A stretch of 64,000 nucleotides of DNA from Dermatophilaceae bacterium Sec6.4. Its GTDB lineage: Bacteria; Actinomycetota; Actinomycetes; Actinomycetales; Dermatophilaceae. The stretch covers positions 558,001-622,000 of the forward strand of contig CP144172.1 in the NCBI GenBank assembly GCA_039636865.1, read 5' to 3'. A program made the translations under genes and the position numbers. Below the pieces are notes generated by a model. It was not told the origin of the DNA. It made no database searches and was given only the letters and a program-made list of their open reading frames with translations. Positions 9,161 to 17,787 of this stretch are shown here, in pieces; position 1 is the stretch's first letter; every line of letters begins with the position of its first letter.

Positions 9161-9371
9161 TGGAGTGACCTTCCGGAAGGGGCTCTCGGGTCGGGGTGTG
9201 ACCCGAAGGAGCCGAACGGATTCACTGTCCTGCCGGGCAGGCGTCATCGCAATGAGCAGGCTCGGATACTGACAAGAGTTTTACCGGCCGCAGGCCCAAC
9301 GCAGGCAATGGAGGCTCTGCTGCCTCTCGAACGGGAGAAATTGGCGCTGCTGATCGCGAGACCCGCTGGAA

Positions 9372-10394
9372 TCAACCGAAAAGGATCGCCGCCTCGTCCC
9401 ATCGGGCTCGTGGCACCGTCTTCAAAACGGTTGTTGCAGCGTGCAGGTCGACGTTGACGATGGATTCCCCGGACAGCGACACCATCGAGCCCCAGCGTTT
9501 CTGGATGACCGCGTCGATGGCTGCCGTACCGAAGCGGGTCGCAAGCACCCGGTCGTAGGCGGTGGGTACGCCGCCACGCTGCAGGTGACCCAGGCGCGCG
9601 GTGCGGGTCTCGATACCGGTCTGGTCCTCGATCATCGGAGCGAGCGTCTCGCCGATGCCGCCCAGCCGCGGTCGACCGAACGCATCCAGTCCGCGTGGGG
9701 CGGTCGCCTGCTCTTCCCCCGCTGGGATGAAGCCCTCAGCCACCACGACCACCGGGGCGCGACCGCGGTCCCGGGCGCTGCGCACCCATCCGCAGATCTG
9801 CTCCAACGTCACCGGGAACTCCGGAACTAGCACCGCGTGAGCTCCGGACGCCAGGCCCGCGTGCAGCGCGATCCACCCCACGTGCCGCCCCATGACCTCC
9901 ACCACCATGCAGCGGTGGTGCGACTCGGCAGTGGTGCGCAGCCGGTCGATCGACTCGGTGGCAATCGCTACTGCTGTGTCGAATCCGAAGGTGTAGTCGG
10001 TCGCCGACAGGTCGTTGTCGATTGTCTTGGGCACCCCGACCACGGGTACGCCGTCGTCGGAGAGTCGCCGCGCGGCGGTGAGCGTGCCCTCACCGCCGAT
10101 GGCAATGAGCGCGTCCATCGAATGCCGGGCCATCACCTCTTTGACGCGCTCGGAACCGCCGTGCTCGAACGGATTGGTCCGAGAGGTACCCAGGATCGTG
10201 CCGCCCTGCTTGGCCAGTCCGCGTACGTCATGGCGGGGCAAGGTGATGATGTCGTCCTCCATCAGTCCCCGCCAACCGTCGCGAACCCCGAGGAACTGCT
10301 CCTGGTAGATCCGGTCGCCTTTGATGACGGCCCCACGGATCACCGCATTGAGGCCGGGGCAGTCGCCGCCACTGGTCAGGATTCCGATGGTCAC
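9372..10394 (-). CDS. pfkA: 6-phosphofructokinase
   Basis: Phosphorylates fructose 6-phosphate to fructose 1,6-bisphosphate, the committed glycolytic step. The GTG at 10394 gives a 340-residue protein beginning VTIGILTSGGDCPGLNAVI, the canonical phosphate loop. Other signatures are IAIGGEGTLTAA, the catalytic PKTIDNDLSATD, VMGRHVGWIAL, and LGHLQRGGVPTAYDR near the C-terminus. Donor choice in this family depends on two sites: here the GGEGT glycine favours ATP, while the lysine in PKTIDND is also seen in pyrophosphate enzymes. That Gly/Lys combination occurs in actinobacterial ATP-dependent enzymes, so ATP is my inference. It stands alone, leftward, with a weak ribosome site. Confidence 0.93.
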   Translation of the reverse strand: MTIGILTSGGDCPGLNAVIRGAVIKGDRIYQEQFLGVRDGWRGLMEDDIITLPRHDVRGLAKQGGTILGTSRTNPFEHGGSERVKEVMARHSMDALIAIGGEGTLTAARRLSDDGVPVVGVPKTIDNDLSATDYTFGFDTAVAIATESIDRLRTTAESHHRCMVVEVMGRHVGWIALHAGLASGAHAVLVPEFPVTLEQICGWVRSARDRGRAPVVVVAEGFIPAGEEQATAPRGLDAFGRPRLGGIGETLAPMIEDQTGIETRTARLGHLQRGGVPTAYDRVLATRFGTAAIDAVIQKRWGSMVSLSGESIVNVDLHAATTVLKTVPRARWDEAAILFG

Positions 10395-10612
10395 GGATCT
10401 GGTTGCTTTCTGTCGATCAGACGTCAGGCGCGGTCGCCCGAGGACGATGTACGCCCGATGTGAAGCGCCCATGATGCCGGATTACGGAAGGTCCGGAGCC
10501 GGTGAAACCCATTCCGAGACAAGTTACCCCGGGGTAGGGTCGATGGATCTTCGCCATCAGTCCCGACAAAGTCGCCACAGTGTCGCCAACCGAACCACCA
10601 CAAGGAGCAACC

Positions 10613-11434
10613 GTGCCCAGCAGCATTGCCTATTCACGTGTCGGGTCCGGCGAGCCGATCGTCCTGATCCACGGCATCGGACACCGCCGCGAGGCGTGGG
10701 CCAGCGTGCCGCAGTTACTGGCCCCGCACTACGACGTCATCGCGATCGACCTGCCCGGCCATGGGCTGTCGCCGGTGCCCAGCAAACCCGGCAGTTACAC
10801 GATGACCAGCTACGCGGAGCAGGTAGAAGAGCTGATCGCCGACCTGGGGCTGCAACGGCCGCACGTGGCAGGCAATTCGCTCGGCGGCGTCCTCGCCCTG
10901 GAGTTGGCGGCGCGAGGTAGCGTGCGTAGTTGCGCGGCGTTCTCCCCGGCCGGCTTCTGGTCCAAACCGGAGCTGGCCCTGCTCGGGGCCAATCTGGTCC
11001 TGCTCAAAGTCTCCGCCCACTCCCCGCGCGCCGTGGTTGAAAAGGTGTGCGGCAACCTCACGCTGCGCTCACTGCTGATGCGCTCGCTCTATATGCACCC
11101 CGAGAACCTCTCGACGCAGCAGGCGGTCGGCGACTCGATCAATCTGCGCCGCTCGAAAGGTTTCTGGCCATGTTTCGGCAGAGGAATCCTGTTGTCCTAC
11201 AAGCAGGTCCCTGTGGTGGCGACCACCATTGCCTGGGGCGAACACGATCGACTGCTGCTGCCCAGCCAGGCTCGCCGCGCGGCCGTTGCGCTGCCGGATG
11301 CCACGCACGTGCCGTTGCCGGACTGCGGGCATGTGCCGATGGTCGACCACCCGGAGCTGGTGTGCGAGGTCATCGCAGCGGTGACCGCGCGCGCCGAACC
11401 GGTGCATGAGATGGTCACTGACGCCGTCTCCTGA
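10613..11434 (+). CDS. Alpha/beta-fold hydrolase
   Basis: A 273-residue hydrolase of the large alpha/beta family. GTG 10613 is chosen because AAGGAG lies at a proper distance and the product begins VPSSIAYSRVGSGEPIVLIHG; an in-frame ATG at 10580 is upstream of that ribosome site. The oxyanion motif is LIHGIGHRREAW, the nucleophile elbow is AGNSLGGVLAL (serine), the acid is probably in WGEHDRLLL, and the histidine in DCGHVPMVDHPEL. The cap region is moderate. Family members include esterases, haloperoxidase-like and dehalogenase-like enzymes; nothing around it fixes the substrate. It diverges from pfkA and is followed by a zwf homologue 48 nt downstream. Confidence 0.85.
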   Translation: MPSSIAYSRVGSGEPIVLIHGIGHRREAWASVPQLLAPHYDVIAIDLPGHGLSPVPSKPGSYTMTSYAEQVEELIADLGLQRPHVAGNSLGGVLALELAARGSVRSCAAFSPAGFWSKPELALLGANLVLLKVSAHSPRAVVEKVCGNLTLRSLLMRSLYMHPENLSTQQAVGDSINLRRSKGFWPCFGRGILLSYKQVPVVATTIAWGEHDRLLLPSQARRAAVALPDATHVPLPDCGHVPMVDHPELVCEVIAAVTARAEPVHEMVTDAVS

Positions 11435-11482
11435 CCGGTCTTTCATGCCTTGATAGTCAGGGCGGCATGTAATGCTGCACAT

Positions 11483-12880
11483 ATGGCGAATTCGGACGGT
11501 CCTGTCACTCTGCTCATCCTCGGTGCGAGCGGTGATCTGACCCGTCGGCTGCTGCTGCCGGGGCTGGGCAGCCTGCTGCACATCGAACCCGACCGCCGTG
11601 TCGAGTTGTTCGGCGTCGGACGCTCGGGACTGAATGACAAAGAGTGGCAAAAACGCATTCGCGAGGCGTTCCAGGAGACTGACGTCACCAAGAAGCGGAC
11701 CGAGGAGATCGTCAAACACGCCCGCTGGCTGACCGCCGACGCGACGACGGGTGACCACCTCAAATGGGTGCTCGAGCAGTGCTCAGGTGGCCCGGTCGTC
11801 ATCTACTTCGCACTTCCGCCGGCCGTCACGATCAAAATTTGCGCCTTGTTGGAGACGTTGGACACGCCGGCCGATCTGCGCCTGGCACTGGAGAAGCCGT
11901 TCGGGGAGGACGAGAAGAGCGCTCACGAATTGAACCTGCAACTGCAACGGGTCGTGCCCGAGCACCAGATCTTCCGCATCGACCACTTCATGGGCACCGC
12001 CACCGTGCTGAACCTCATCGGTCTTCGCTTCGCGAACCGCATCATGGAGCCCATCTGGAACCACCACCACATCGAGCGGGTCGAGATCCTCTACGACGAA
12101 GCGCTGGCGCTGGAGGGCCGGGCCGGTTACTACGACACGGCCGGTGCGTTGCGCGACATGCTGCAGAGCCACCTCCTGCAGGTGATGGCGATCTTCGCGA
12201 TGGAGCCGATTGCTCAGATCAACTCCCAGGAGTTGTCCGACCTGAAGGCCCAGGTACTGCGCTCGACACACTTGTGGCAGAACTCTCCGAAGCGGTCGAG
12301 CAGGCGGGCTCGATACACCGCCGGCATCGTGAACGAGAAGAAGATCCCGTCCTATGTCGACGAGGACGGTGTCGACCCGTCGAACATGACCGAGACCCTC
12401 GCTCAACTCAAGCTGGAAGTGCGCACCTCCCGTTGGGCCGGGGTGCCCATCACCTTGCGCAGCGGCAAGGCACTGGGCGAGGCACGCAAGGAGATCGTCT
12501 GCTACTTCCGGCCCGTCGGGCATGTGCCCGAGGGCTTCGGTGGTGACGCCACCCCGGACCGGCTGATCATCAGACTCAAACCCGGTGCCGTGTCCCTGGA
12601 GCTGACGATGAACGCCGAGGGCGACCCGTTGTCGTTGGAGCGCAAGGAGCTGACCGCCGAGCTGGGTGCCGGGCGGATGACGGCCTACGGCGAGGTCCTG
12701 CGCGAGACGTTGGACGGCAGTCCGCTGCTGTCGCTGCGGAACGATGTGGCCGAGCTGGGCTGGCGCGTCGTGGACCCGGTCCTGGCGGCCTGGGCCAGGA
12801 ACGACGTACCGCTGGAGGAGTACGCAGCGGGCACCGCCGGCCCCGAAGGTTGGCTGCCGGCGAGCTCCGTCGTGCACTGA
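11483..12880 (+). CDS. Glucose-6-phosphate dehydrogenase homologue with altered substrate-binding residues
   Basis: Member of the G6PDH family: GASGDLTRR dinucleotide motif at residues 14-22, RIDHFMG around His168, and DTAGALRDMLQSH with His230. The spacing His168-His230 equals that of the catalytic pair in the Leuconostoc enzyme (178-240). Two lysines that bind glucose 6-phosphate there are replaced: the RKL lysine (Lys21) is Leu23, and the GKE lysine (Lys182) is Thr172. The lysine of GKxL (SGKAL) is kept. I therefore annotate it as a paralogue whose substrate may not be glucose 6-phosphate. No gnd, tal, opcA or pgl lies beside it, unlike the usual zwf operon. Start ATG 11483; 465 residues, slightly short for the family. 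Confidence 0.8.
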   Translation: MANSDGPVTLLILGASGDLTRRLLLPGLGSLLHIEPDRRVELFGVGRSGLNDKEWQKRIREAFQETDVTKKRTEEIVKHARWLTADATTGDHLKWVLEQCSGGPVVIYFALPPAVTIKICALLETLDTPADLRLALEKPFGEDEKSAHELNLQLQRVVPEHQIFRIDHFMGTATVLNLIGLRFANRIMEPIWNHHHIERVEILYDEALALEGRAGYYDTAGALRDMLQSHLLQVMAIFAMEPIAQINSQELSDLKAQVLRSTHLWQNSPKRSSRRARYTAGIVNEKKIPSYVDEDGVDPSNMTETLAQLKLEVRTSRWAGVPITLRSGKALGEARKEIVCYFRPVGHVPEGFGGDATPDRLIIRLKPGAVSLELTMNAEGDPLSLERKELTAELGAGRMTAYGEVLRETLDGSPLLSLRNDVAELGWRVVDPVLAAWARNDVPLEEYAAGTAGPEGWLPASSVVH

Positions 12881-12886
12881 CCCCCG

Positions 12887-12952
12887 AGTGGCATAAGAAA
12901 CCCTCGACCGGCGTAGGAACAACTACGCCGGTCGAGGTGTTTCCCTGCCACT
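12887..12952. repeat. Nested inverted-repeat element downstream of the zwf homologue
   Basis: Inner arms of 15 bp pair perfectly (12902-12916 with 12923-12937; CCTCGACCGGCGTAG and its complement) around a 6-nt loop. Outer arms AGTGGCA (12887-12893) and TGCCACT (12946-12952) enclose them, with GAAAC/GTTTC in between. It begins 6 nt after the zwf-homologue stop and can act as terminator. A related element with the same outer arms and core CGACCGGCGTAGG lies at 46171-46236, so it is a dispersed repeat and not only a terminator. Confidence 0.85.
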
Positions 12953-12977
12953 GGGGAGTTCGTGAGGAAGGTATTTC

Positions 12978-13664
12978 GTGCAATTGGAACCGCATCTGAT
13001 CGATGTTGACGTGCCGGCCGACCAATCGAAGGTGAGCGGCGTCGTGATCGTGCTGCACGGCGGGGCAGGTCGGCGGGGTGAGCGGGCGGTCAGTCCGAAC
13101 CAGCTGTCGGTCCTGCGGATGATTCCGATCGCCCACCGGGTCGCCCGTGCGGACGGGGAGCGGTTGGCAGTGTTCCGGCTCCTCAACACGCGCCGCGGCT
13201 GGGACACCGAGCACACCCCGACGCAGGACGTGGACTGGGCGATGAATCAGGTACGCGAGCGCCTGGGCGGTCAGCTGCCCACCTGCCTGATCGGGCATTC
13301 ACTCGGAGGTCGGGCGGCGTTGCTGTCCGCGGGTGCGGATGGGATCCGCAGCGTGGTGGCGTTGGCGCCGTGGGTCTACCCCGATGATGCGCACGAAGTG
13401 GACGCGACCGGCCGACGGGTCCTGTTCGTGCACGGCGACGGCGACCGGATCGCCAAACGCGCGAGCGCACAGACGGTAGCGGCGACCATGGCGCGGACCG
13501 CCGCCGACGTCCGGTTCGTGACGGTGGCCGGCGGAAAGCATGCAATGTTGCGGCACGGGCGACGGTTCGAGCAGCTGGCCGCTGAATTCGCCGTGACGAC
13601 ATTGCTCGGCGAGCGCCTCGAGGCTCCCCGCGTTTGCGTCGCCGGCGACTCAGAATTGGGCTAA
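12978..13664 (+). CDS. Alpha/beta hydrolase, dienelactone-hydrolase/KANL3-like
   Basis: A 228-residue serine hydrolase. VVIVLHGGAGRRGE supplies the oxyanion hole, CLIGHSLGGRAALL is the nucleophile elbow, FVHGDGDRIA carries the acid, and AGGKHAMLRHGRRF carries the histidine. The layout resembles small dienelactone-hydrolase/KANL3-type hydrolases. ATG 12978 is preceded by GTGAGGAAGG, a good ribosome site. The last residues (RVCVAGDSELG) are encoded by one copy of an imperfect 18-bp repeat that recurs just past the stop. Convergent with the following flavoprotein. Confidence 0.82.
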   Translation: MQLEPHLIDVDVPADQSKVSGVVIVLHGGAGRRGERAVSPNQLSVLRMIPIAHRVARADGERLAVFRLLNTRRGWDTEHTPTQDVDWAMNQVRERLGGQLPTCLIGHSLGGRAALLSAGADGIRSVVALAPWVYPDDAHEVDATGRRVLFVHGDGDRIAKRASAQTVAATMARTAADVRFVTVAGGKHAMLRHGRRFEQLAAEFAVTTLLGERLEAPRVCVAGDSELG

Positions 13665-13700
13665 AAGCCCTTTCCAGGCGCCGTTTGCGTCGCTGGCGAC
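13632..13700. repeat. Imperfect 18-bp direct repeat flanking a gene end
   Basis: GTTTGCGTCGCCGGCGAC at 13632-13649 recurs with a single change at 13683-13700 (GTTTGCGTCGCTGGCGAC). The first copy lies inside the hydrolase 3' end and the second in the intergenic gap. Each copy holds a small internal palindrome (GTCGCCGGCGAC). Confidence 0.75.
13658..13673 (+). terminator. Short hairpin with T-run at hydrolase stop codon
   Basis: GGGCT (13658-13662) and AGCCC (13666-13670) pair around AAA and are followed by TTT. The TAA stop overlaps the loop. The stem is short, so function is plausible but unproven. Confidence 0.45.
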
Positions 13701-13733
13701 CACAACGCGAAAGCGCTGCGGGAGCCGGCGGGT

Positions 13734-14885
13734 TCAGCGGGCGATTGCCTGCAGGCCCCAACGGATCGGACGACGTTCCAACTCGCGCGCCAGAGTGGTC
13801 TCGCCGCTCGTCAACCGTTCGAATTCACCCCAGCCTCGTCGGGTACGCGCAACGACCTGGTGCATGATCGCCGGGCTCCGTTCGAAGGCACGCAGCGCGA
13901 GACGCCCCGCAGCCATCTCCGGGACCAGGTCGACGCCCACCGCGTGGTCGTACGCCGTCCGGACACCGAGCGGGTCGTTGAGGTTTCTGCCGACCGCAGA
14001 CCCGGCGAGCTTGCCGGACCGTACTGCGTAGGAGATACCTTCGCGGGTCCAGGGCTCGAGCAGTCCGGCGGCGTCCCCGGCGACCAGCACCCGACCCCGC
14101 GACAACGGGGAACCCGCGGCGCGCGTCCGGGTGAGGTGCCCGGAGGACCGCAGCTCGCGTAGTGACGACAACCCCAGCTCATGGATGAATCGCGCCAGGT
14201 ATGCGCGGGTGGCAGCAGCGTGGCCACGTGACTGAATGACGCCGACTGTCAAAGTGTCACCTTTGGGGAAAACCCACCCGTAGGTGCCGGGATCGGTGCC
14301 CCAGTCGAGGTGAACCCGTGATTCCCATCGAGCTGACTGCGCTCCTGTCTCCAGTTCCACCTCGAGGCCGAGGTCGACAGTGTCCGCGGTGACGCCGACG
14401 TGCCGGGCTATCCGACTCGCGGATCCGTCGGCGCCGATCACGTAGCTCGCGGTCAGCGGCCCTTCGGAGGTGGTCAGGGTGACCGTTCCGGTGTCGCTGT
14501 GCGCGTCGGGACCGGAGGGCTGCTCGATACCGGTGACCGTGACGCCCTGCTGCACGTGCGCACCGGCCTTCTTCGCACTGTCCACCAGCGCGGCGTCGAA
14601 CTCGGCCCGGTTGACCAGTGCGATCAGTCGGCGGTCGCTGTGCCGGTCCGTCCAGCGCCCGCCGGCGAGGGTCACGGTGGCGCGGTGGATGTCGGCGCGG
14701 GAGGGCACCTGGAAACCGGCCGGCAGGTTGGCCAGCGTCGGCCCGATGAGCCCGCCCCCGCAGGTCTTGTAGCGGGGGAACTTGGCCCGGTCCAGCAGCA
14801 GCACGTCGGCTCCTGCGGTGGCAGCTGCATGGGCGGCACTCGAACCGGCGGGCCCGGCGCCCACCACGATGAGGTCATATGGCAT
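13734..14885 (-). CDS. Geranylgeranyl-reductase-family FAD oxidoreductase
   Basis: A 383-residue flavoprotein of the GGR family, whose members saturate prenyl chains of quinones, dolichyl phosphates or lipids. It begins MPYDLIVVGAGPAGSSAA (FAD Rossmann loop) with the family's PRYKTCGGGL stretch just after. The middle has the NRAEFDAAL helix, and the second flavin loop is RVLVAGDAAGLLEPWTREGI, very characteristic of GGRs. Membrane anchors are not seen. It diverges from the rightward monooxygenase-glycosyltransferase run that contains a toroid-fold protein, so a common role in modifying an isoprenoid-derived lipid is an inference from context only. Confidence 0.88.
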   Translation of the reverse strand: MPYDLIVVGAGPAGSSAAHAAATAGADVLLLDRAKFPRYKTCGGGLIGPTLANLPAGFQVPSRADIHRATVTLAGGRWTDRHSDRRLIALVNRAEFDAALVDSAKKAGAHVQQGVTVTGIEQPSGPDAHSDTGTVTLTTSEGPLTASYVIGADGSASRIARHVGVTADTVDLGLEVELETGAQSARWESRVHLDWGTDPGTYGWVFPKGDTLTVGVIQSRGHAAATRAYLARFIHELGLSSLRELRSSGHLTRTRAAGSPLSRGRVLVAGDAAGLLEPWTREGISYAVRSGKLAGSAVGRNLNDPLGVRTAYDHAVGVDLVPEMAAGRLALRAFERSPAIMHQVVARTRRGWGEFERLTSGETTLARELERRPIRWGLQAIAR

Positions 14886-15023
14886 GGGATCAGTCTGCCG
14901 GGCGTTCGAGTGGCTGCGCGCATCCGGTCACGGCGGGGACGCCGTGAATTGCGGACCCCTTCGCACAAGGGCGGATCGGTTAGGGTTACTCGAGGGTAAT
15001 CAGCAGCTGTGGTGGAGGGTTTT

Positions 15024-16520
15024 ATGCATGATCTGTCGGATCACTACGACGTCATCGTCGTCGGCGCAGGGCTGTCCGGCATCGACGCGGCCTACCGGCT
15101 GCAGACGATGTGCCCGGACAAGGACTACGCGATCCTGGAGGCACGCAGCAATCTCGGCGGCACCTGGGATCTGTTCAAATATCCTGGCGTGCGGTCTGAT
15201 TCGGACATGTACACACTCGGCTTCCCCTTCGAGCCATGGACCAGCGACAAGTCCATCGCCGATGCCGCCGACATCCTGGGCTATCTGAAGTCCACGGCCG
15301 CGAAATACGGCATCGACCAGCGCATCAGTTACGACAGCAAGTTGCTGGCCGCCGACTGGACGAGCGCCGATGCGCGCTGGACGCTGACCGTGGGCACACC
15401 GACCGGCGACCGGACGGTGACGGCGAATTTTGTCTACCTCTGCTCCGGTTACTACGACTACGCGCAGGGTTACACGCCCGAGTTCGCCGGTCGCGAAGAC
15501 TTCACCGGGCAGGTCGTACATCCGCAGTTCTGGCCCGAAGACCTGGACGTCGATGGCAAGAACGTCGTGGTGATCGGCTCCGGGGCGACCGCGGTCACGC
15601 TGGTGCCCGCTCTCGTCGAGCGCGGAGCACGGCCCACGATGCTGCAGCGCTCGCCGTCCTACGTCGTCAGTCAACCGGAGATAGACACCGCGGCCGCGAA
15701 ACTACGCAAGCGACTGCCCAGCCAACGTGCGCACGACATCGTGCGATGGAAGTACGTGTTGGCGACGCAGGGTTTCTACCAATTCGCCCGGCGGATGCCG
15801 AAAACTGCAAAAATGTTGCTGCGCAAGGGAACCGAGGCCGAACTGAAAGGTAGCGGCGTAGCGATCGAGCACTTCATGCCGCGCTACAACCCGTGGGATG
15901 AGCGGCTGTGTGTCGTGCCCGGCGGCGATCTCTTCAGGGCGCTGCGCAGGCAGCAGGCCGAGATCGTCACCGACACCATCGACCGCTTCGTACCCGAGGG
16001 TGTGCGGACCTCGGACGGGCGGGTGCTGCCGGCCGACATCATCGTCACCGCGACCGGCCTCAATATGCTCGCCGGCGGCGGCGCCACACTGCGCGTCGAC
16101 GGTGAGCCGGTGCAGTTGGGCAACCGCTATATCTACCGGGGGATGATGCTGGAGGGTGTCCCGAATGCGGCAATGTGCATCGGGTACACCAACGCGTCGT
16201 GGACGCTGCGCGCCGACCTGTCATCGCAGTACTTCTGCAGGTTCGTCAACCACCTTGACGCGACCGGCGCGGCGTACGGCTACCCGACCGCGCACGAGAG
16301 GATGCGTAGCAAACCTGCCATCGACCTGCAGTCCGGCTATGTGCAGCGCTCGATCAAGGACTTCCCGCGTCAGGGCGATCGGATGCCGTGGTTCCTGCGG
16401 CAGAACTACGTGCGGGACAACCGCGACATCAAACGCGCCGACATCACGCAGGACATGACGTTCGTGGCAGCGGGCGCGGTGCAGACGCCGAACGACGATC
16501 TGCACGTCGGCGTGGCGTGA
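15024..16520 (+). CDS. Flavin-containing monooxygenase, Baeyer-Villiger (EthA-like) type
   Basis: NADPH- and FAD-dependent monooxygenase of about 498 residues. It starts with the FAD loop VIVVGAGLSGIDAAYRL, then SNLGGTWDLFKYPGVRSD. The Baeyer-Villiger fingerprint FxGxxxHxxxWP is present as FTGQVVHPQFWP, and the NADPH loop is VVVIGSGATAVTL. The ATG at 15024 is preferred since GGAGG lies 5-6 nt upstream; the GTG at 15009 has no such site. EthA-type enzymes oxygenate long-chain ketones or thioamides; the native substrate is unknown. The next glycosyltransferase starts 1 nt after its stop, so the gene is almost surely the first of the operon. Confidence 0.92.
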   Translation: MHDLSDHYDVIVVGAGLSGIDAAYRLQTMCPDKDYAILEARSNLGGTWDLFKYPGVRSDSDMYTLGFPFEPWTSDKSIADAADILGYLKSTAAKYGIDQRISYDSKLLAADWTSADARWTLTVGTPTGDRTVTANFVYLCSGYYDYAQGYTPEFAGREDFTGQVVHPQFWPEDLDVDGKNVVVIGSGATAVTLVPALVERGARPTMLQRSPSYVVSQPEIDTAAAKLRKRLPSQRAHDIVRWKYVLATQGFYQFARRMPKTAKMLLRKGTEAELKGSGVAIEHFMPRYNPWDERLCVVPGGDLFRALRRQQAEIVTDTIDRFVPEGVRTSDGRVLPADIIVTATGLNMLAGGGATLRVDGEPVQLGNRYIYRGMMLEGVPNAAMCIGYTNASWTLRADLSSQYFCRFVNHLDATGAAYGYPTAHERMRSKPAIDLQSGYVQRSIKDFPRQGDRMPWFLRQNYVRDNRDIKRADITQDMTFVAAGAVQTPNDDLHVGVA

Positions 16521-16521
16521 C

Positions 16522-17787
16522 GTGCGCGTTGCGCTGTCGTCCTACCGCTCCAAACCCCACTCGGGTGGGCAGGGCGTCTACGTCCGCAACCTCTCGCGGG
16601 AGCTCGTAGCGCGCGGCCACCAGGTGCAGGTGTTCAGCGGGCCGCCCTACCCGGAGCTGGATCCCGGCGTCGGGCTGACCCGCGTGCAGAGCCTCGACCT
16701 CTACCGCCACCCGGATCGCTTCCACCACCCGAAATGGTCTGAATTGCACTCCGATGTGGACGTATTGGAGTACCTCACGATGTGTACGAGCGGCTTCCCC
16801 GAGCCGCGCACCTTCGGCGTCCGGTTGGAACGACTGCTGCGGCACCGGGTCGACGAATTCGACATCCTGCACGACAACCAGACACTCGCGCCGGGCATCC
16901 TGCGGCTGGAACGGTGCGGGCTGCCGCTGCTCACCACGATCCACCACCCGATCAGCCGTGACCGGCGTTTGGAGTTGGAGGCTGCGCAGGGATGGCAGCG
17001 GCTCACCAAACGCCGCTGGTACGGCTTTGTCTCGATGCAGGCGCGTGTCGCGCGGCGGAGCGCCCACCTGCTGACCGTCTCGCAGAACTCTGCGATAGAC
17101 ATCGAGCAGGACTTCAAAGTCTCGCCGGACCGGATGAGCGTGGTTCCCGTCGGTGTCGACATACAGACATACCGGCCGCCGACCCTGCCGCGGGTGCCCG
17201 GTCGGATCGTTACCATCGCCAGCGCAGATGTGCCGCTGAAGGGGCTGGACGTGCTGATCCGGGCGCTCACCGCGATGCCCGCGAGCGCGTGGAGCGAGCT
17301 GTACGTCGTGGGTCGTGCCTCGGATCGCACGGGCAAAGCCCTTGCTGAGGCGGGGCTGCTGGACAAGGTGGCGTTCGTGCACGACCTCAGCGCCGCAGAC
17401 CTCGCCGCGCTGATCGGCTCGGCGCAGGTCCACGCGATCCCCTCTCTCTACGAGGGGTTCTCACTCCCTGCCGTCGAGGCGATGGCCTGCGGTACGCCGA
17501 TCGTCGCCTCCCGCGTAGGGGCGCTGCCGGAGCTGGTCGCCACCGATGCCGGGTTGCTGGTGCCGCCGGGAGACGCCATGGCGTTGGGTCATGCGCTGAC
17601 CGAGGTTCTGGCCGACCCGGCCCGGCGCGCGATGATGGGTGAGGCCGGTCGTGCGCGCGCGTGTTCGACCTACAGCTGGCGGGCTGTCGCGCAGGCGACC
17701 GAGCGCGTGTACGAGCGGGTGGTCGCCGATCGACGTGCGGTGACTGAGGCGACAGCGGTAGGCGCGGCGAAGGAGAATGCAGCGTGA
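16522..17787 (+). CDS. GT4-family glycosyltransferase
   Basis: A 421-residue retaining glycosyltransferase with the GT-B fold. The N-terminal domain opens VRVALSSYRSKPHSGGQGVYVRN, whose SGGQGVY loop is the acceptor-side glycine motif of GT4. The C-terminal donor domain has VVPVGVDIQTYRP, then the EX7E motif in YEGFSLPAVEAMACGTPIVAS. No signal peptide or membrane span, so it acts at the cytosolic face. GTG 16522 follows the monooxygenase stop by one base, and the methyltransferase start overlaps its own stop (GTGA), so translation is coupled on both sides. The sugar and acceptor cannot be read from the sequence. Confidence 0.92.
   Translation: MRVALSSYRSKPHSGGQGVYVRNLSRELVARGHQVQVFSGPPYPELDPGVGLTRVQSLDLYRHPDRFHHPKWSELHSDVDVLEYLTMCTSGFPEPRTFGVRLERLLRHRVDEFDILHDNQTLAPGILRLERCGLPLLTTIHHPISRDRRLELEAAQGWQRLTKRRWYGFVSMQARVARRSAHLLTVSQNSAIDIEQDFKVSPDRMSVVPVGVDIQTYRPPTLPRVPGRIVTIASADVPLKGLDVLIRALTAMPASAWSELYVVGRASDRTGKALAEAGLLDKVAFVHDLSAADLAALIGSAQVHAIPSLYEGFSLPAVEAMACGTPIVASRVGALPELVATDAGLLVPPGDAMALGHALTEVLADPARRAMMGEAGRARACSTYSWRAVAQATERVYERVVADRRAVTEATAVGAAKENAA

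Noticed and set aside
8057..9457. 466-codon rightward frame opposite the S53 peptidase
   Set aside because: Gly/Arg-rich antisense shadow without motifs; the leftward frame has signal peptide and S53 catalytic residues.
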